The notes: generated by a model not told the origin, from the sequence alone. Shown: positions 25,729 through 33,429, counted from the stretch's first letter. The stretch: 33,480 bases of DNA from Sediminimonas sp. (GCF_024637375.1 NZ_JAGXFK010000052.1:1-33480); one strand, 5' to 3'. Translations and numbers: made by a program.

Positions 25729-27149
25729 TGACGCAGATCAAGACGGATCTTCTGGTCATCGGTGCGGGCTCGGGCGGGCTGTCGGTTGCCGCGGGGGCGG
25801 CGCAGATGGGCGCCGGTGTCACCTTGCTGGAGGGCGGCGAGATGGGGGGCGACTGCCTCAACTACGGCTGCGTTCCCTCCAAGGCGCTGCTCGCCGCCGG
25901 GCACGCCGCGCATGCCATGCGGGCCGGCGCCGCGATGGGGGTCACGCCGGTCGCGCCGCAGGTGGATTACGCCGCCGCCAAGGATTACGTCGCCGGCGTC
26001 ATCGACACTATCGCGCCCAACGACAGCCAGGAGCGGTTCGAGGGCCTTGGCGTGCGCGTGATCCGCGACTGGGGTCGCTTCATCGGGCCGCGCACGGTGC
26101 AGGCGGGCGAACAGGTGATCAACGCCCGCCGCATTGTCGTCGCCACCGGATCGTCGCCGCTGGTGCCGCCGATCCCGGGGCTTGACGGCGTGCCCTACCT
26201 GACCAACGAGACGCTGTTCGAGCTGCGCGAGCGGCCCGCGCACCTGCTGGTCGTCGGCGGCGGGCCGATCGGCATGGAGATGGCGCAGGCGCATCGCCGG
26301 CTGGGTTGCGAGGTAACGGTGATCGAAGGGCTCAAGGCGCTCGGCAAGGACGACCCGGAACTGGCCGCGATGGTGCTGGAGCGCCTGCGCGGTGAAGGCA
26401 TCGATGTGGCGGAGGACGCCATGGTCGAGGAAATCCGCGGCAAGGCCGGCGCGATCGAGGTCGCAGCCAAGGATGGAAGGGTGTTCAGGGGCTCGCACCT
26501 GTTGATGGCCGTGGGCCGGCGCCCCAACATCGACAAGCTCGACCTCGACAAGGCGGGCATCGCGACGACGCGCGCCGGCATCAAGGTTGACGCCCGGCTG
26601 CGCAGCACCACCAACGCCCGCGTCTTTGCCATCGGCGACGTCGCCGGCGGGTTGCAGTTCACCCACATGGCAAACTACCACGCCGGGCTGGTGATCCGGC
26701 AGGCGTTGCTGGCACTTCCGGCGCGCGAAAGCACCGCGCACATCCCCTGGGCCACCTACACCGACCCGGAACTGGCGCAGGTCGGCCTGACCGAGGCACA
26801 GGCGCGCGAGAAATACGGCGCAGGGTTGGAAGTGGTGCGCTTCGACTATGCCGAGAACGACCGCGCCACCGCCATCGGGCAGCGTGACGGCCGGATCAAG
26901 GTAATGGTGATGCGCGGCCGCCCCGTGGGCGTGGGCATCGCTGGCCACCAGGCGGGCGAGTTGGTGGCGCTGTGGTCGATGGCCATCGCAAACCGCATGA
27001 AGATGTCGCGAATCGCCGCCATGGTCGCGCCCTACCCGACCATCGCCGAAATCAACAAGCGCGCCGCAGGGGCCTATTTCTCGCCCCGGCTGTTTGATAA
27101 CCCCAGCCTCAAGCGCGTCGTGCGGCTGGTGCAACGCTGGTTGCCTTGA
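25728..27149 (+). CDS. mercuric-reductase-like FAD/NAD(P) disulfide oxidoreductase
   Basis: A class I pyridine-nucleotide disulfide oxidoreductase of 473 residues. The FAD-binding motif IGAGSGG is at 11-17, and the redox-active pair C43-x4-C48 lies in GGDCLNYGCVPSK. A second dinucleotide fold begins LLVVGGGPIGMEMAQ, and AIGDVAGG binds FAD near the end. The C-terminal active-site block, HPT in lipoamide dehydrogenases, reads APYPTIAEINKR with Y436 in place of histidine. No N-terminal HMA domain or C-terminal vicinal cysteines are present, so it is unlikely to be a true mercuric reductase. Its substrate is unknown. It overlaps the TVP38 gene by one base and the histidine kinase frame abuts it. 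Confidence 0.9.
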   Translation: MTQIKTDLLVIGAGSGGLSVAAGAAQMGAGVTLLEGGEMGGDCLNYGCVPSKALLAAGHAAHAMRAGAAMGVTPVAPQVDYAAAKDYVAGVIDTIAPNDSQERFEGLGVRVIRDWGRFIGPRTVQAGEQVINARRIVVATGSSPLVPPIPGLDGVPYLTNETLFELRERPAHLLVVGGGPIGMEMAQAHRRLGCEVTVIEGLKALGKDDPELAAMVLERLRGEGIDVAEDAMVEEIRGKAGAIEVAAKDGRVFRGSHLLMAVGRRPNIDKLDLDKAGIATTRAGIKVDARLRSTTNARVFAIGDVAGGLQFTHMANYHAGLVIRQALLALPARESTAHIPWATYTDPELAQVGLTEAQAREKYGAGLEVVRFDYAENDRATAIGQRDGRIKVMVMRGRPVGVGIAGHQAGELVALWSMAIANRMKMSRIAAMVAPYPTIAEINKRAAGAYFSPRLFDNPSLKRVVRLVQRWLP

Positions 27150-27178
27150 ACGCGGACGCGCGCAAAGCGGGAGGCAGG

Positions 27179-28549
27179 ATGCTCAACACGCTTTCAGGCC
27201 GGTTTCTTGTTCTGACGGTCATCTTCGTGATGCTGGCCGAGGTGTTCATCTTCGTGCCCTCGGTGGCGCGGTTCCGTGAGGATTACCTTCTGTCGCGGCT
27301 GGAACGCGCGCAGATCGCGTCGCTGGCGCTGCTGGCCGACGACATGATCTCGTCCGACCTGGAAGAGGAACTGCTGCGCAACGCCGAGGTGTTCAACGTC
27401 GTCCTGCGCCGCGACGAGGCGCGCCAACTGATGCTGTCTTCACCGATGCCGCGCCCGGTGGAGCAAACCTTCGACCTGCGCGAGGCGGGGCCCTGGACCC
27501 TGATCCGCGACGCCGTGGCCTGCCTGTTCGATCCCGAACCGCGCGTGGTCCGGGTGATCGGCTACCCCGTGCGCGAGGGGGGCAGTCTGATCGAAGTCAC
27601 GATGGAGGCCCTGCCGCTTCGATCGGCGATGATCGACTACGGCCTGCGCATCCTGGTGCTGGCCGGCGTCATTTCCGTGGTCACGGCGGGATTGCTGTTC
27701 ATCGCGGTCAGCCGCTTGCTGGTGATGCCGATTCACCGCGTCACCAGCGCCATGATCAGCTATGCCGAGAACCCCGAAGATCCGCGCCGCATCATCACCC
27801 CCAGTTCCGGTATCACCGAGCTGCGCGAGGCCGAAGACGCATTGCACGGGTTGCAAACCGAACTGACCGGGGCGCTGAAACAGAAGGAGAGGCTGGCGCA
27901 ACTGGGCAGCGCCGTGGCCAAGATCAGCCACGATCTGCGCAACATCCTGACCAGCGCGCAACTGTTCACCGACCGGATCGAGGCATCGGAAGACCCGGGC
28001 GTGAAGCGGCTGGCGCCTAAGTTGGTCGGCTCGATCAGCCGCGCGATGCACCTGTGCGAGTCGACCCTGGCCTTCGGCAAGGCCGAGGAGGCACCGCCGC
28101 GGTTGTCGCGGCTGGCCCTGGGAGAGGTGGTCGAGGATGTGCTCGACAGCGAGCGGCTGTCGCTGGGCGACGAGGACATCAGCCTGAGCGCCGACATCCC
28201 CGCCACGATGGTGGTGCGTGCCGATGCCGAGCAGTTGCACCGGGTGCTGTCGAACCTCGTGCGCAATGCCCGCCAGGCCATCGCGCAGACCGGTAAGCCC
28301 GGCGAGATAGCCGTGTCCGCCGACGAGGACAGCGAAAGCTGGATCATCCATGTCACCGATACCGGGCCGGGCCTGCCGCCCAAGGCGCGTGAAAACCTCT
28401 TCACCCCGTTCCAGGGCGGTGCACGCAAGGGCGGTACCGGTCTGGGCCTTGTCATCGCGCAGGAATTGGTGCGCGGCCACGGCGGCACGCTGAAGCTTGA
28501 GCGCAGCGACGAAAACGGCACCGCCTTCGCCCTGTGCCTGCCGAAATAG
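27179..28549 (+). CDS. membrane-bound sensor histidine kinase (orphan)
   Basis: The 456-residue product has two membrane segments (about 9-29 and 158-182) flanking a periplasmic sensor domain, then a HAMP linker (SRLLVMPIHRVTSAM). The dimerisation box is KISHDLRNILTSAQ with phosphorylatable H251. The ATPase domain has N box VLSNLVRNARQAI, G1 DTGPGLP and G2 GGTGLGL. All catalytic boxes appear intact. I chose ATG 27179 because GGGAGG lies just upstream; the frame is open from a TTG at 27146 that overlaps the previous stop. No response-regulator gene is next to it; tRNA-Arg follows. The signal is unknown. Confidence 0.9.
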   Translation: MLNTLSGRFLVLTVIFVMLAEVFIFVPSVARFREDYLLSRLERAQIASLALLADDMISSDLEEELLRNAEVFNVVLRRDEARQLMLSSPMPRPVEQTFDLREAGPWTLIRDAVACLFDPEPRVVRVIGYPVREGGSLIEVTMEALPLRSAMIDYGLRILVLAGVISVVTAGLLFIAVSRLLVMPIHRVTSAMISYAENPEDPRRIITPSSGITELREAEDALHGLQTELTGALKQKERLAQLGSAVAKISHDLRNILTSAQLFTDRIEASEDPGVKRLAPKLVGSISRAMHLCESTLAFGKAEEAPPRLSRLALGEVVEDVLDSERLSLGDEDISLSADIPATMVVRADAEQLHRVLSNLVRNARQAIAQTGKPGEIAVSADEDSESWIIHVTDTGPGLPPKARENLFTPFQGGARKGGTGLGLVIAQELVRGHGGTLKLERSDENGTAFALCLPK

Positions 28550-28596
28550 ACCGCGGCGCCAGCCGGACCGGGGCGGGAATTTCGGGCAAATACCCC

Positions 28597-28625
28597 TTGC
28601 AATGAGAAATGCCAGAGTCTACACC
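28597..28625 (+). promoter_or_regulatory. candidate promoter of tRNA-Arg
   Basis: TTGCAA (28597-28602) and TACACC (28620-28625) are 17 bases apart and end 10 bases before the mature tRNA. Match quality is modest. Confidence 0.4.
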
Positions 28626-28635
28626 CCGCCCTCAC

Positions 28636-28712
28636 GGACCGATAGCTCAGCTGGATAGAGTACCTGACTACGAATCAGGGGGTCGGGGGTTCGAATCCTC
28701 CTCGGTCCGCCA
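28636..28712 (+). tRNA. tRNA-Arg(ACG)
   Basis: A complete 77-base cloverleaf with encoded CCA. The acceptor GGACCGA (28636-28642) pairs with TCGGTCC (28702-28708), with G as discriminator. The anticodon stem CCTGA/TCAGG encloses loop CTACGAA with anticodon ACG at 28670-28672. The T arm has loop TTCGAAT. Its 3' end faces a tyrosine-recombinase remnant, consistent with use as an integration site. A55-type wobble deamination of the anticodon A to inosine is expected in bacteria for this species (family knowledge). Confidence 0.97.
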
Positions 28713-28751
28713 CCTCACCCTCTTGAATACTGTTTTCATTATTTTTTCTGC

Positions 28752-28985
28752 TCATTTTGTCGAACCGTTGCTGTTGGGTTCGTCAATTCCCGAACCCGTT
28801 TCGTTCCGTATCAGCTTCGCAAGGCCCTGATCAGCCATGAGGCCGCGCCGGGCCTTGCTAGCGTATATCTGAACCATCTGCGGCGACGAGTGACCCGTCC
28901 AAGCCATGATCTCGCGCTCTGATGCCCCTGCCTCAGCCAAACGCGTAGCACAAGCCTTCCTCAGCCCGTGAGACGTGCAGTCGGG
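28752..28985 (-). pseudogene. C-terminal remnant of a tyrosine recombinase (phage-type integrase)
   Basis: On the minus strand the frame reads DCTSHGLRKACATRLAEAG, then ASEREIMAWTGHSSPQMVQ, IYASKARRG and a tail to NSNGSTK. This holds the H-x-x-R (HGLR), the later GH and the nucleophile tyrosine (QIYASKA) of the integrase catalytic domain. Everything upstream is gone: homology stops at about 28982, exactly where the IS110 reading frame begins, and the frame meets a stop soon after. It ends 40 bases from the tRNA-Arg 3' end, the usual place for an island integrase. Only a TTG start at 28940 would be available, so no functional protein is expected. Confidence 0.88.
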
Positions 28986-29270
28986 TGTTCGAAGCTACTA
29001 TCATCGGCATCGATTTGGCAAAGCGGGTCTTCCAGCTGCATGCGGCGCGCAACGACGGATCGGTCGTATTCCGCAAGAAACTTTCGCGCACTCAGTTCGT
29101 GGCCTTCGTGGCGCAGCACTCAAGGTGCGTCATCGCCATGGAGGCCTGCGCGACGGCGCACGGCTGGGGTCGCGAGTTCGAGAAGCTGGGCATGAAGCCT
29201 GCCTGATCCCGCCGATCTATGTGAAGCCGTTCGTCAAGCGCCAGAAGAACGATGCGGCGGATGCCGACGC
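28985..29270 (+). pseudogene. IS110-family transposase, N-terminal part, frameshifted
   Basis: From GTG 28985 the frame reads MFEATIIGIDLAKRVFQLHA and IAMEACATAHGWGREFEKLG, the RuvC-like DEDD domain start of IS110 transposases. It stops at TGA about 29204-29206. The continuation, CLIPPIYVKPFVKRQKNDAADADA, is found in the neighbouring frame, so a single-base shift separates them near 29195-29205. Homology ends at about 29270 where IS3 sequence begins. Confidence 0.88.
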
Positions 29271-29573
29271 GAGGCGAAGGTCGGGGCCACGGTCGGCAGC
29301 GTGGGCGACAGTTATGACAACGCTCTCGCCGAGACCATCAACGGCTTGTACAAGGCCGAGGTCATCGAGCACGAGGGTCCGTGGAGCGGCAAGAAAGACG
29401 TCGAGTTCGCGACGGTGGGCTGGGTACATTGGTACAATGAAAAACGCCTATACGGCCCGCTCCGATGTATCTCACCCGCAACGGCAGAAAGGAACTTCCA
29501 CAACGCAGAACTCACGGCTAAGATCGCCGCTGAGTGACGAACTCCAACGTCTCCGGTAAACCCGGTCTGGTTC
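29271..29573 (+). pseudogene. IS3-family transposase, C-terminal part of DDE domain
   Basis: The frame reads EAKVGATVGSVGDSYDNALA, ETINGLYKAEVIEHEGPW and VGWVHWYNEKRLYGPLRCISP, then stops at 29537. This is the last third of an IS3-type integrase domain with the catalytic glutamate (NALAE); both aspartates are missing. CTCCGGTAAACCCGG at about 29550-29564 resembles the right terminal repeat of IS3-group elements, marking the element's right end. Confidence 0.88.
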
Positions 29574-29714
29574 AACGACTGGCTCAAGCGCCTGCTGGCC
29601 CGCAAGCTTCGTATGGTCGCCGCGATTGCGCTGGCGAACAAGATGGCGCGCGCCCTTTGGGCCATGCTGACGAAACAGGAAGACTACCGGAACCCGGCGG
29701 CGATGATGGCGTGA
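29574..29714 (+). pseudogene. IS110-family transposase, C-terminal tail
   Basis: The frame starting NDWLKRLLARKLRMVAAIAL continues ANKMARALWAMLTKQEDYRN and ends PAAMMA before TGA at 29712-29714. ALANKMARALWAML with a K-x-E-x-Y-R tail is the usual C-terminus of many IS110 transposases. It has no start of its own and is cut off from its 5' part by the IS3 fragment. Confidence 0.82.
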
Positions 29715-29945
29715 GCACACGGCGCTTGCCATCCCCCACGGAACTTGTGCAAAAAAGCCGGTTGGCGAGCGGGAAGTCTGACGGCGGCACACTGTCGAGG
29801 GGCTGGCGCATCATGAAACCGGTCCGGCCCGCATTCTGCCGTCGCAGACCGCGCTGGTTCGACGTGGCACCATCCTGTCTGGTCCGAACGCGGTAAGTCC
29901 TGACCGCCATAGCCGCTCGCCCGGGTTTCGCTCTCATTGGCGGCA
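29715..29945. other. gene-free stretch after the IS110 tail
   Basis: About 230 bases without a credible gene. By position it probably includes the non-coding right end of the IS110 element, but I cannot mark the exact boundary. Reading frames here are short and have no recognisable protein. Confidence 0.5.
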
Positions 29946-29993
29946 TTGACAGTGATCTGTGTCAAATCATCGTAATCAACCGTTATGTATGGT
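29946..29993 (+). promoter_or_regulatory. FNR/FixK/Dnr-type box plus -10 of the P-type ATPase gene
   Basis: GTGAT-CTGT-GTCAA at 29952-29965 matches TTGAT-N4-ATCAA at eight of ten half-site positions. TATGGT at 29988-29993 begins exactly 22 bases later, placing the box centre at -41.5 of a predicted start near 30000. A TTGAC at 29946-29950 forms an additional outer dyad with GTCAA. A second possible -10, TATGTA, lies at 29984. The leader to the ATPase ATG would be about 52 bases. Confidence 0.6.
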
Positions 29994-30051
29994 CGATTTG
30001 GTGGTGTCGCAGCCCGGCCGCCAGATAATCGGTCAAATTCCAGGGAGCCCC

Positions 30052-32736
30052 ATGTACGACAGGACATTCGAGAGCGCGCTTGAAGAGCTTGGCACAACGA
30101 CGGCAGGGTTGAGCGGCGAAGAGGCGGCCAGCAGGCTGGTCCGGCATGGGCCAAACCGCTTGCCGGAGCCGCGCAGACGCAACCCGGCCCTGCGCTTCCT
30201 CGCACATTTCCACAACGTCCTGATCTATGTTCTGATCGTCTCGGCAGGGGTCACGGCGGCGCTCGCGCATTGGGTTGATACATCCGTGATCCTCGCCGTT
30301 GTCTTCGCCAACGCAGTGATCGGTTTCTTGCAAGAGGGCCGCGCAGAGCAGGCGATGGCGGCGCTTCGCGATATGCTGGCCCCACGGTCCGCAGTACTTC
30401 GCGATGGGACGCGCGTCAGCGTTGATGCCGCTGATCTGGTGCCGGGCGACATCGTTCTGGTCGAGGCGGGCGACCGCGTGCCCGCTGACCTGCGGCTGAT
30501 CCTCGCCAGCGGCCTCAAGGCCGAGGAAGCAATCCTTACCGGTGAGTCCGTGCCGGTGGACAAGGGCACCGCGCCGGTGGACACGGATGCCCCGCTTGGC
30601 GATCAGGGCTCGATGCTGTTTTCCGGCACGCTTGTCGCTGCGGGCACAGGGCGCGGTGTGGTTACGGCCACAGGTACACGGACGCAAATCGGGCACATCA
30701 GCGGCATGCTGAGTGGGGTCAAGGTACTGACCACGCCGCTGGTAGCGCAAATTGACCGTTTCGCGCGGTGGCTGACGGTTTTCATCCTGATCGTCGCCGG
30801 AACCTTGTTGAGTTACGGCTATTTTGTGGGTCACATGGGCTTTGCCGATTTGTTCATGGCTGTGGTCGGTCTGTCGGTCGCGGCCATCCCCGAGGGCCTG
30901 CCGGCGGTGCTCACCATAACGCTGGCTGTCGGCGTGCAGGCCATGGCCCGCCGCAACGCCATCGTCCGCCGCCTGCCGGCGATCGAGACGCTGGGCTCCG
31001 TCTCGGTGATCTGCACCGACAAGACCGGCACTCTCACCCGCAACGAGATGATGGCCGCAACGCTGGCCACTGCCGACCACGTCCACAAGGTGACAGGCCA
31101 GGGTTATGCGCCCGAGGGCGTGCTGAGCACGCCCGGTGAGGGCGAGGAACCGGCCGCAATCGTGCAGGAGGTTGCCCGCGTGGCGGCACGGTGCAACGAT
31201 GCGATGCTGCGCGGCGCGGAGAGCGGCTGGCGCGTGGAGGGCGACCCGATGGAAGGCGCGCTCTTGGCGCTTGCGGGCAAGATCACCAGCGACGGAGCCA
31301 CGCCCTTCGGCGACTGGACGCGCCGCGATACCATTCCCTTCGATGCCATGCACCGCTACATGGCGACGCTCGACCATGACGGCGCAGGGCGCGCTTGCAT
31401 CCACGTCAAGGGGGCTCCCGAGGCAGTGCTCGCGCTGTGCAGCAGCCAGCGCACACGGGAGAACGGGACGGCACAACTGGATGCCGATCATTGGCAACGC
31501 GCGGTCGAGACGCTCGCCGCCGGGGGACAGAGGGTGATCGCCCTGGCCACGCGCGAGGTGGACCCGCAGCAAGGCTCTCTCAGCCCCGACGACCTGACCG
31601 GGAAACTCACCGTTGTCGCCCTTGTCGGCCTCATCGACCCGCCCCGCGCCGAAGCGATCGCAGCGGTGGCCGAGTGTCACGCCGCCGGCATCCGCGTAAA
31701 GATGATCACCGGCGATCACGGCGCCACCGCGCGCGCCATCGCCGGACAGATCGGGTTGCGAAACCACGACCGCGTGCTGACCGGCGCGGAACTCGAGGCG
31801 ATGGACGATGCGGCCCTCGCTGACGCGGCGGCGAATACCGACATTTTCGCCCGCACCTCGCCCGCGGACAAGCTCAGGCTGGTCACCGCGCTGCAATCGC
31901 GCGGGCTGACGGTGGCGATGACCGGCGACGGGGTCAACGATGCCCCCGCGCTCAAGCGCGCGGACGCGGGCATCGCGATGGGGCTAAAGGGTAGCGCAGC
32001 GGCCAAGGAGGCCGCCGAACTGGTGCTTGCAGACGACAATTTCGCCTCTATTGCCGCGGCGGTGCGCGAGGGGCGCACCGTTTATGACAACATCAAGAAG
32101 GTCATAAGCTGGACGCTGCCCACCAACGCAGGCGAGGCGATGACCATCATTGTCGCCCTCTTTGCAGGCATGTCACTGCCGATCACGGCGGTGCAGATCC
32201 TGTGGATCAACCTGATCACGGCCGTCACCCTGGGCCTCGCGCTCGCATTCGAGCCGCCCGAGCCAGGCACCATGCGCCGGCCACCACGCCCGCGGGGCGA
32301 GCCATTACTTTCGGGCGGGCTTGCATGGCATCTCGTACTTGTCTCGACGCTATTCCTGATGGCGATCTTCGGAATGTATTTCTACGCCATCGACAAGGGC
32401 TATCCCGTCGCGCTTGCCCAGACGATCGCGATGAACACGCTTGTGGTTCTCGAGATCTTCCACCTCTTCTTCATCCGCAACATTCACGGCACCTCGCTCA
32501 CATGGGCAGCGGCCCGCGGAACACGCATCGTTTGGGCTTGCGTGATCGCCGTAACGGGCGCGCAATTTGCAATCACCTATCTCCCGCCCCTTCAACGGAT
32601 TTTCGGAACCGAGGCGGTGCCCCTAGCCGAGGGCGCCCTGATCGTCCTGATCGGTGTCGCGTTCTTTGCTCTTATCGAGACGGAAAAACAGATGCGGCTT
32701 TCATTCCAGCCCCGCAAGACAATTCAAGAACGCTGA
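30052..32736 (+). CDS. P2-type cation-transporting ATPase
   Basis: A membrane pump of 894 residues. Order: N-terminal cation-ATPase domain (residues 5-60), actuator with TGES at 163-166, M4 IPEGLP from 279, phosphorylation site DKTGTLT with D323, nucleotide-binding KGAPE, hinge TGDGVNDAP from 624, and C-terminal helices M5-M10. Ion-site equivalents of SERCA are E281 (M4), N692 and E695 (TNAGE, M5), and N720 and T723 (M6). The M6 aspartate is A724, so classical Ca2+ specificity is doubtful. ATG 30052 has AGGGAG just upstream; the open frame to 29959 crosses the promoter. The gene looks intact. The FNR-type promoter suggests expression at low oxygen. Confidence 0.93.
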   Translation: MYDRTFESALEELGTTTAGLSGEEAASRLVRHGPNRLPEPRRRNPALRFLAHFHNVLIYVLIVSAGVTAALAHWVDTSVILAVVFANAVIGFLQEGRAEQAMAALRDMLAPRSAVLRDGTRVSVDAADLVPGDIVLVEAGDRVPADLRLILASGLKAEEAILTGESVPVDKGTAPVDTDAPLGDQGSMLFSGTLVAAGTGRGVVTATGTRTQIGHISGMLSGVKVLTTPLVAQIDRFARWLTVFILIVAGTLLSYGYFVGHMGFADLFMAVVGLSVAAIPEGLPAVLTITLAVGVQAMARRNAIVRRLPAIETLGSVSVICTDKTGTLTRNEMMAATLATADHVHKVTGQGYAPEGVLSTPGEGEEPAAIVQEVARVAARCNDAMLRGAESGWRVEGDPMEGALLALAGKITSDGATPFGDWTRRDTIPFDAMHRYMATLDHDGAGRACIHVKGAPEAVLALCSSQRTRENGTAQLDADHWQRAVETLAAGGQRVIALATREVDPQQGSLSPDDLTGKLTVVALVGLIDPPRAEAIAAVAECHAAGIRVKMITGDHGATARAIAGQIGLRNHDRVLTGAELEAMDDAALADAAANTDIFARTSPADKLRLVTALQSRGLTVAMTGDGVNDAPALKRADAGIAMGLKGSAAAKEAAELVLADDNFASIAAAVREGRTVYDNIKKVISWTLPTNAGEAMTIIVALFAGMSLPITAVQILWINLITAVTLGLALAFEPPEPGTMRRPPRPRGEPLLSGGLAWHLVLVSTLFLMAIFGMYFYAIDKGYPVALAQTIAMNTLVVLEIFHLFFIRNIHGTSLTWAAARGTRIVWACVIAVTGAQFAITYLPPLQRIFGTEAVPLAEGALIVLIGVAFFALIETEKQMRLSFQPRKTIQER

Positions 32737-33429
32737 GGCGCATTGTGCCACAACAGGCTGTTCTGCCGCCCTTGTTCCAAAGGGGTGTGAATCAGCGTCC
32801 GCACAGTCGCTAACTATCGGTTTTGCAACAGAATTTGCAGAAAGCGGGATTTGCAAACTCGAGGTCACGGTGTCCTGCACCGACGTGCCCCGACTGCTGA
32901 CGCTTACTGTTATTCCGCCGCTCTCGCGGCAAGTGGTCACCACCTGACAAAAAGTTCCCAGTCTGCTTCCGGTGTGCCCGCGGTTATCCGGGGCGAAGTT
33001 CGAGAGGCCGCAATGCGGGACGAAGCGGGCGCTCGTTTTGCACCCCCAGCGCGGAATCAAGGCGCGGAACGCGCCGCCGCGCAGCGCCCGACCGCCCCCT
33101 CGGGCGGGCGCTTTTGCGGGCGTATCAAGCTGATGATAGCAAAGAGGTATTTGGCGAACATAAAGCGCGATCCACATTCGTTGCTACGCCCACCCGGCGG
33201 TCGGGCACCGCGCGGCACCTCAGCCGGTCGCCCAAAGTCCGAAACAGGCCACGCGCTGCCAATACCGCGCCGGCCTGATCCGGCGCAAAGGGCTCGAACC
33301 CGTCATCTGACCATCTCGCTCAAGGATGCCGGACGAGTGTCCGATACCCTGCTTCCATAGGGTATCTTGTGTCACACCTGTGTGCCACATCACTCGAATG
33401 TTCAGCCAACATGTTGATCTGTATGGGGT
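32737..33429. other. 693 bases with no credible gene
   Basis: Open frames at 32851-33360 (plus) and 32701-33177 (minus) have no ribosome-binding site, no family likeness and frameworks typical of GC-rich chance frames. Visible small structures: CCCTT/AAGGG (32769-32784) after the ATPase, three TTTGCA copies at 32822, 32834 and 32850, the short dyad GTGGT-C-ACCAC at 32933-32943, and the hairpin at 33343. The stretch may be decayed mobile DNA, but I cannot identify its source. Confidence 0.55.
33343..33366. repeat. perfect 8-bp inverted repeat near tRNA-Ala
   Basis: GATACCCT (33343-33350) and AGGGTATC (33359-33366) flank an eight-base loop. It lies 64 bases beyond the 3' end of tRNA-Ala in its direction of transcription, so it might stop that transcript, although no T-run follows on the minus strand. 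Confidence 0.5.

Larger units (their letters stand above)
28985..29714 (+). mobile_element. nested IS110 / IS3 remnant
   Basis: The order is IS110 transposase 5' part, IS3-family transposase 3' part, then IS110 transposase 3' part, all in the same direction. The simplest history is an IS110-type copy invaded by an IS3-type element, followed by a deletion that removed the middle of the IS110 gene and the left part of the IS3 element. The left end also lacks an IS110 leader because it abuts the integrase relic directly. No terminal inverted repeats are complete. Confidence 0.8.
28713..33429. mobile_element. accessory segment between tRNA-Arg and tRNA-Ala
   Basis: This 4.7-kb stretch starts at the 3' end of tRNA-Arg and ends at the 3' end of an oppositely oriented tRNA-Ala. 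It contains a recombinase relic, nested IS relics, a P-type ATPase gene and a geneless tail. It opens with an AT-rich patch (28724-28760) unlike the core. No direct repeat of the tRNA-Arg 3' end is visible further on, so the right boundary is not established. I read it as a decayed genomic-island edge. Confidence 0.5.

Noticed and set aside
25563..27134. 523-codon minus-strand frame opposite the flavoprotein gene
   Set aside because: Antisense shadow; the plus strand has all flavoprotein motifs.
28702..28712. attR copy of the tRNA-Arg 3' end further right
   Set aside because: I looked for the terminal TCGGTCCGCCA after 28712 and did not find it in the window.
32851..33360. 169-codon plus frame and the overlapping minus frame 32701-33177
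   Set aside because: No ribosome-binding site, no protein likeness, arginine/proline-rich composition typical of chance frames.
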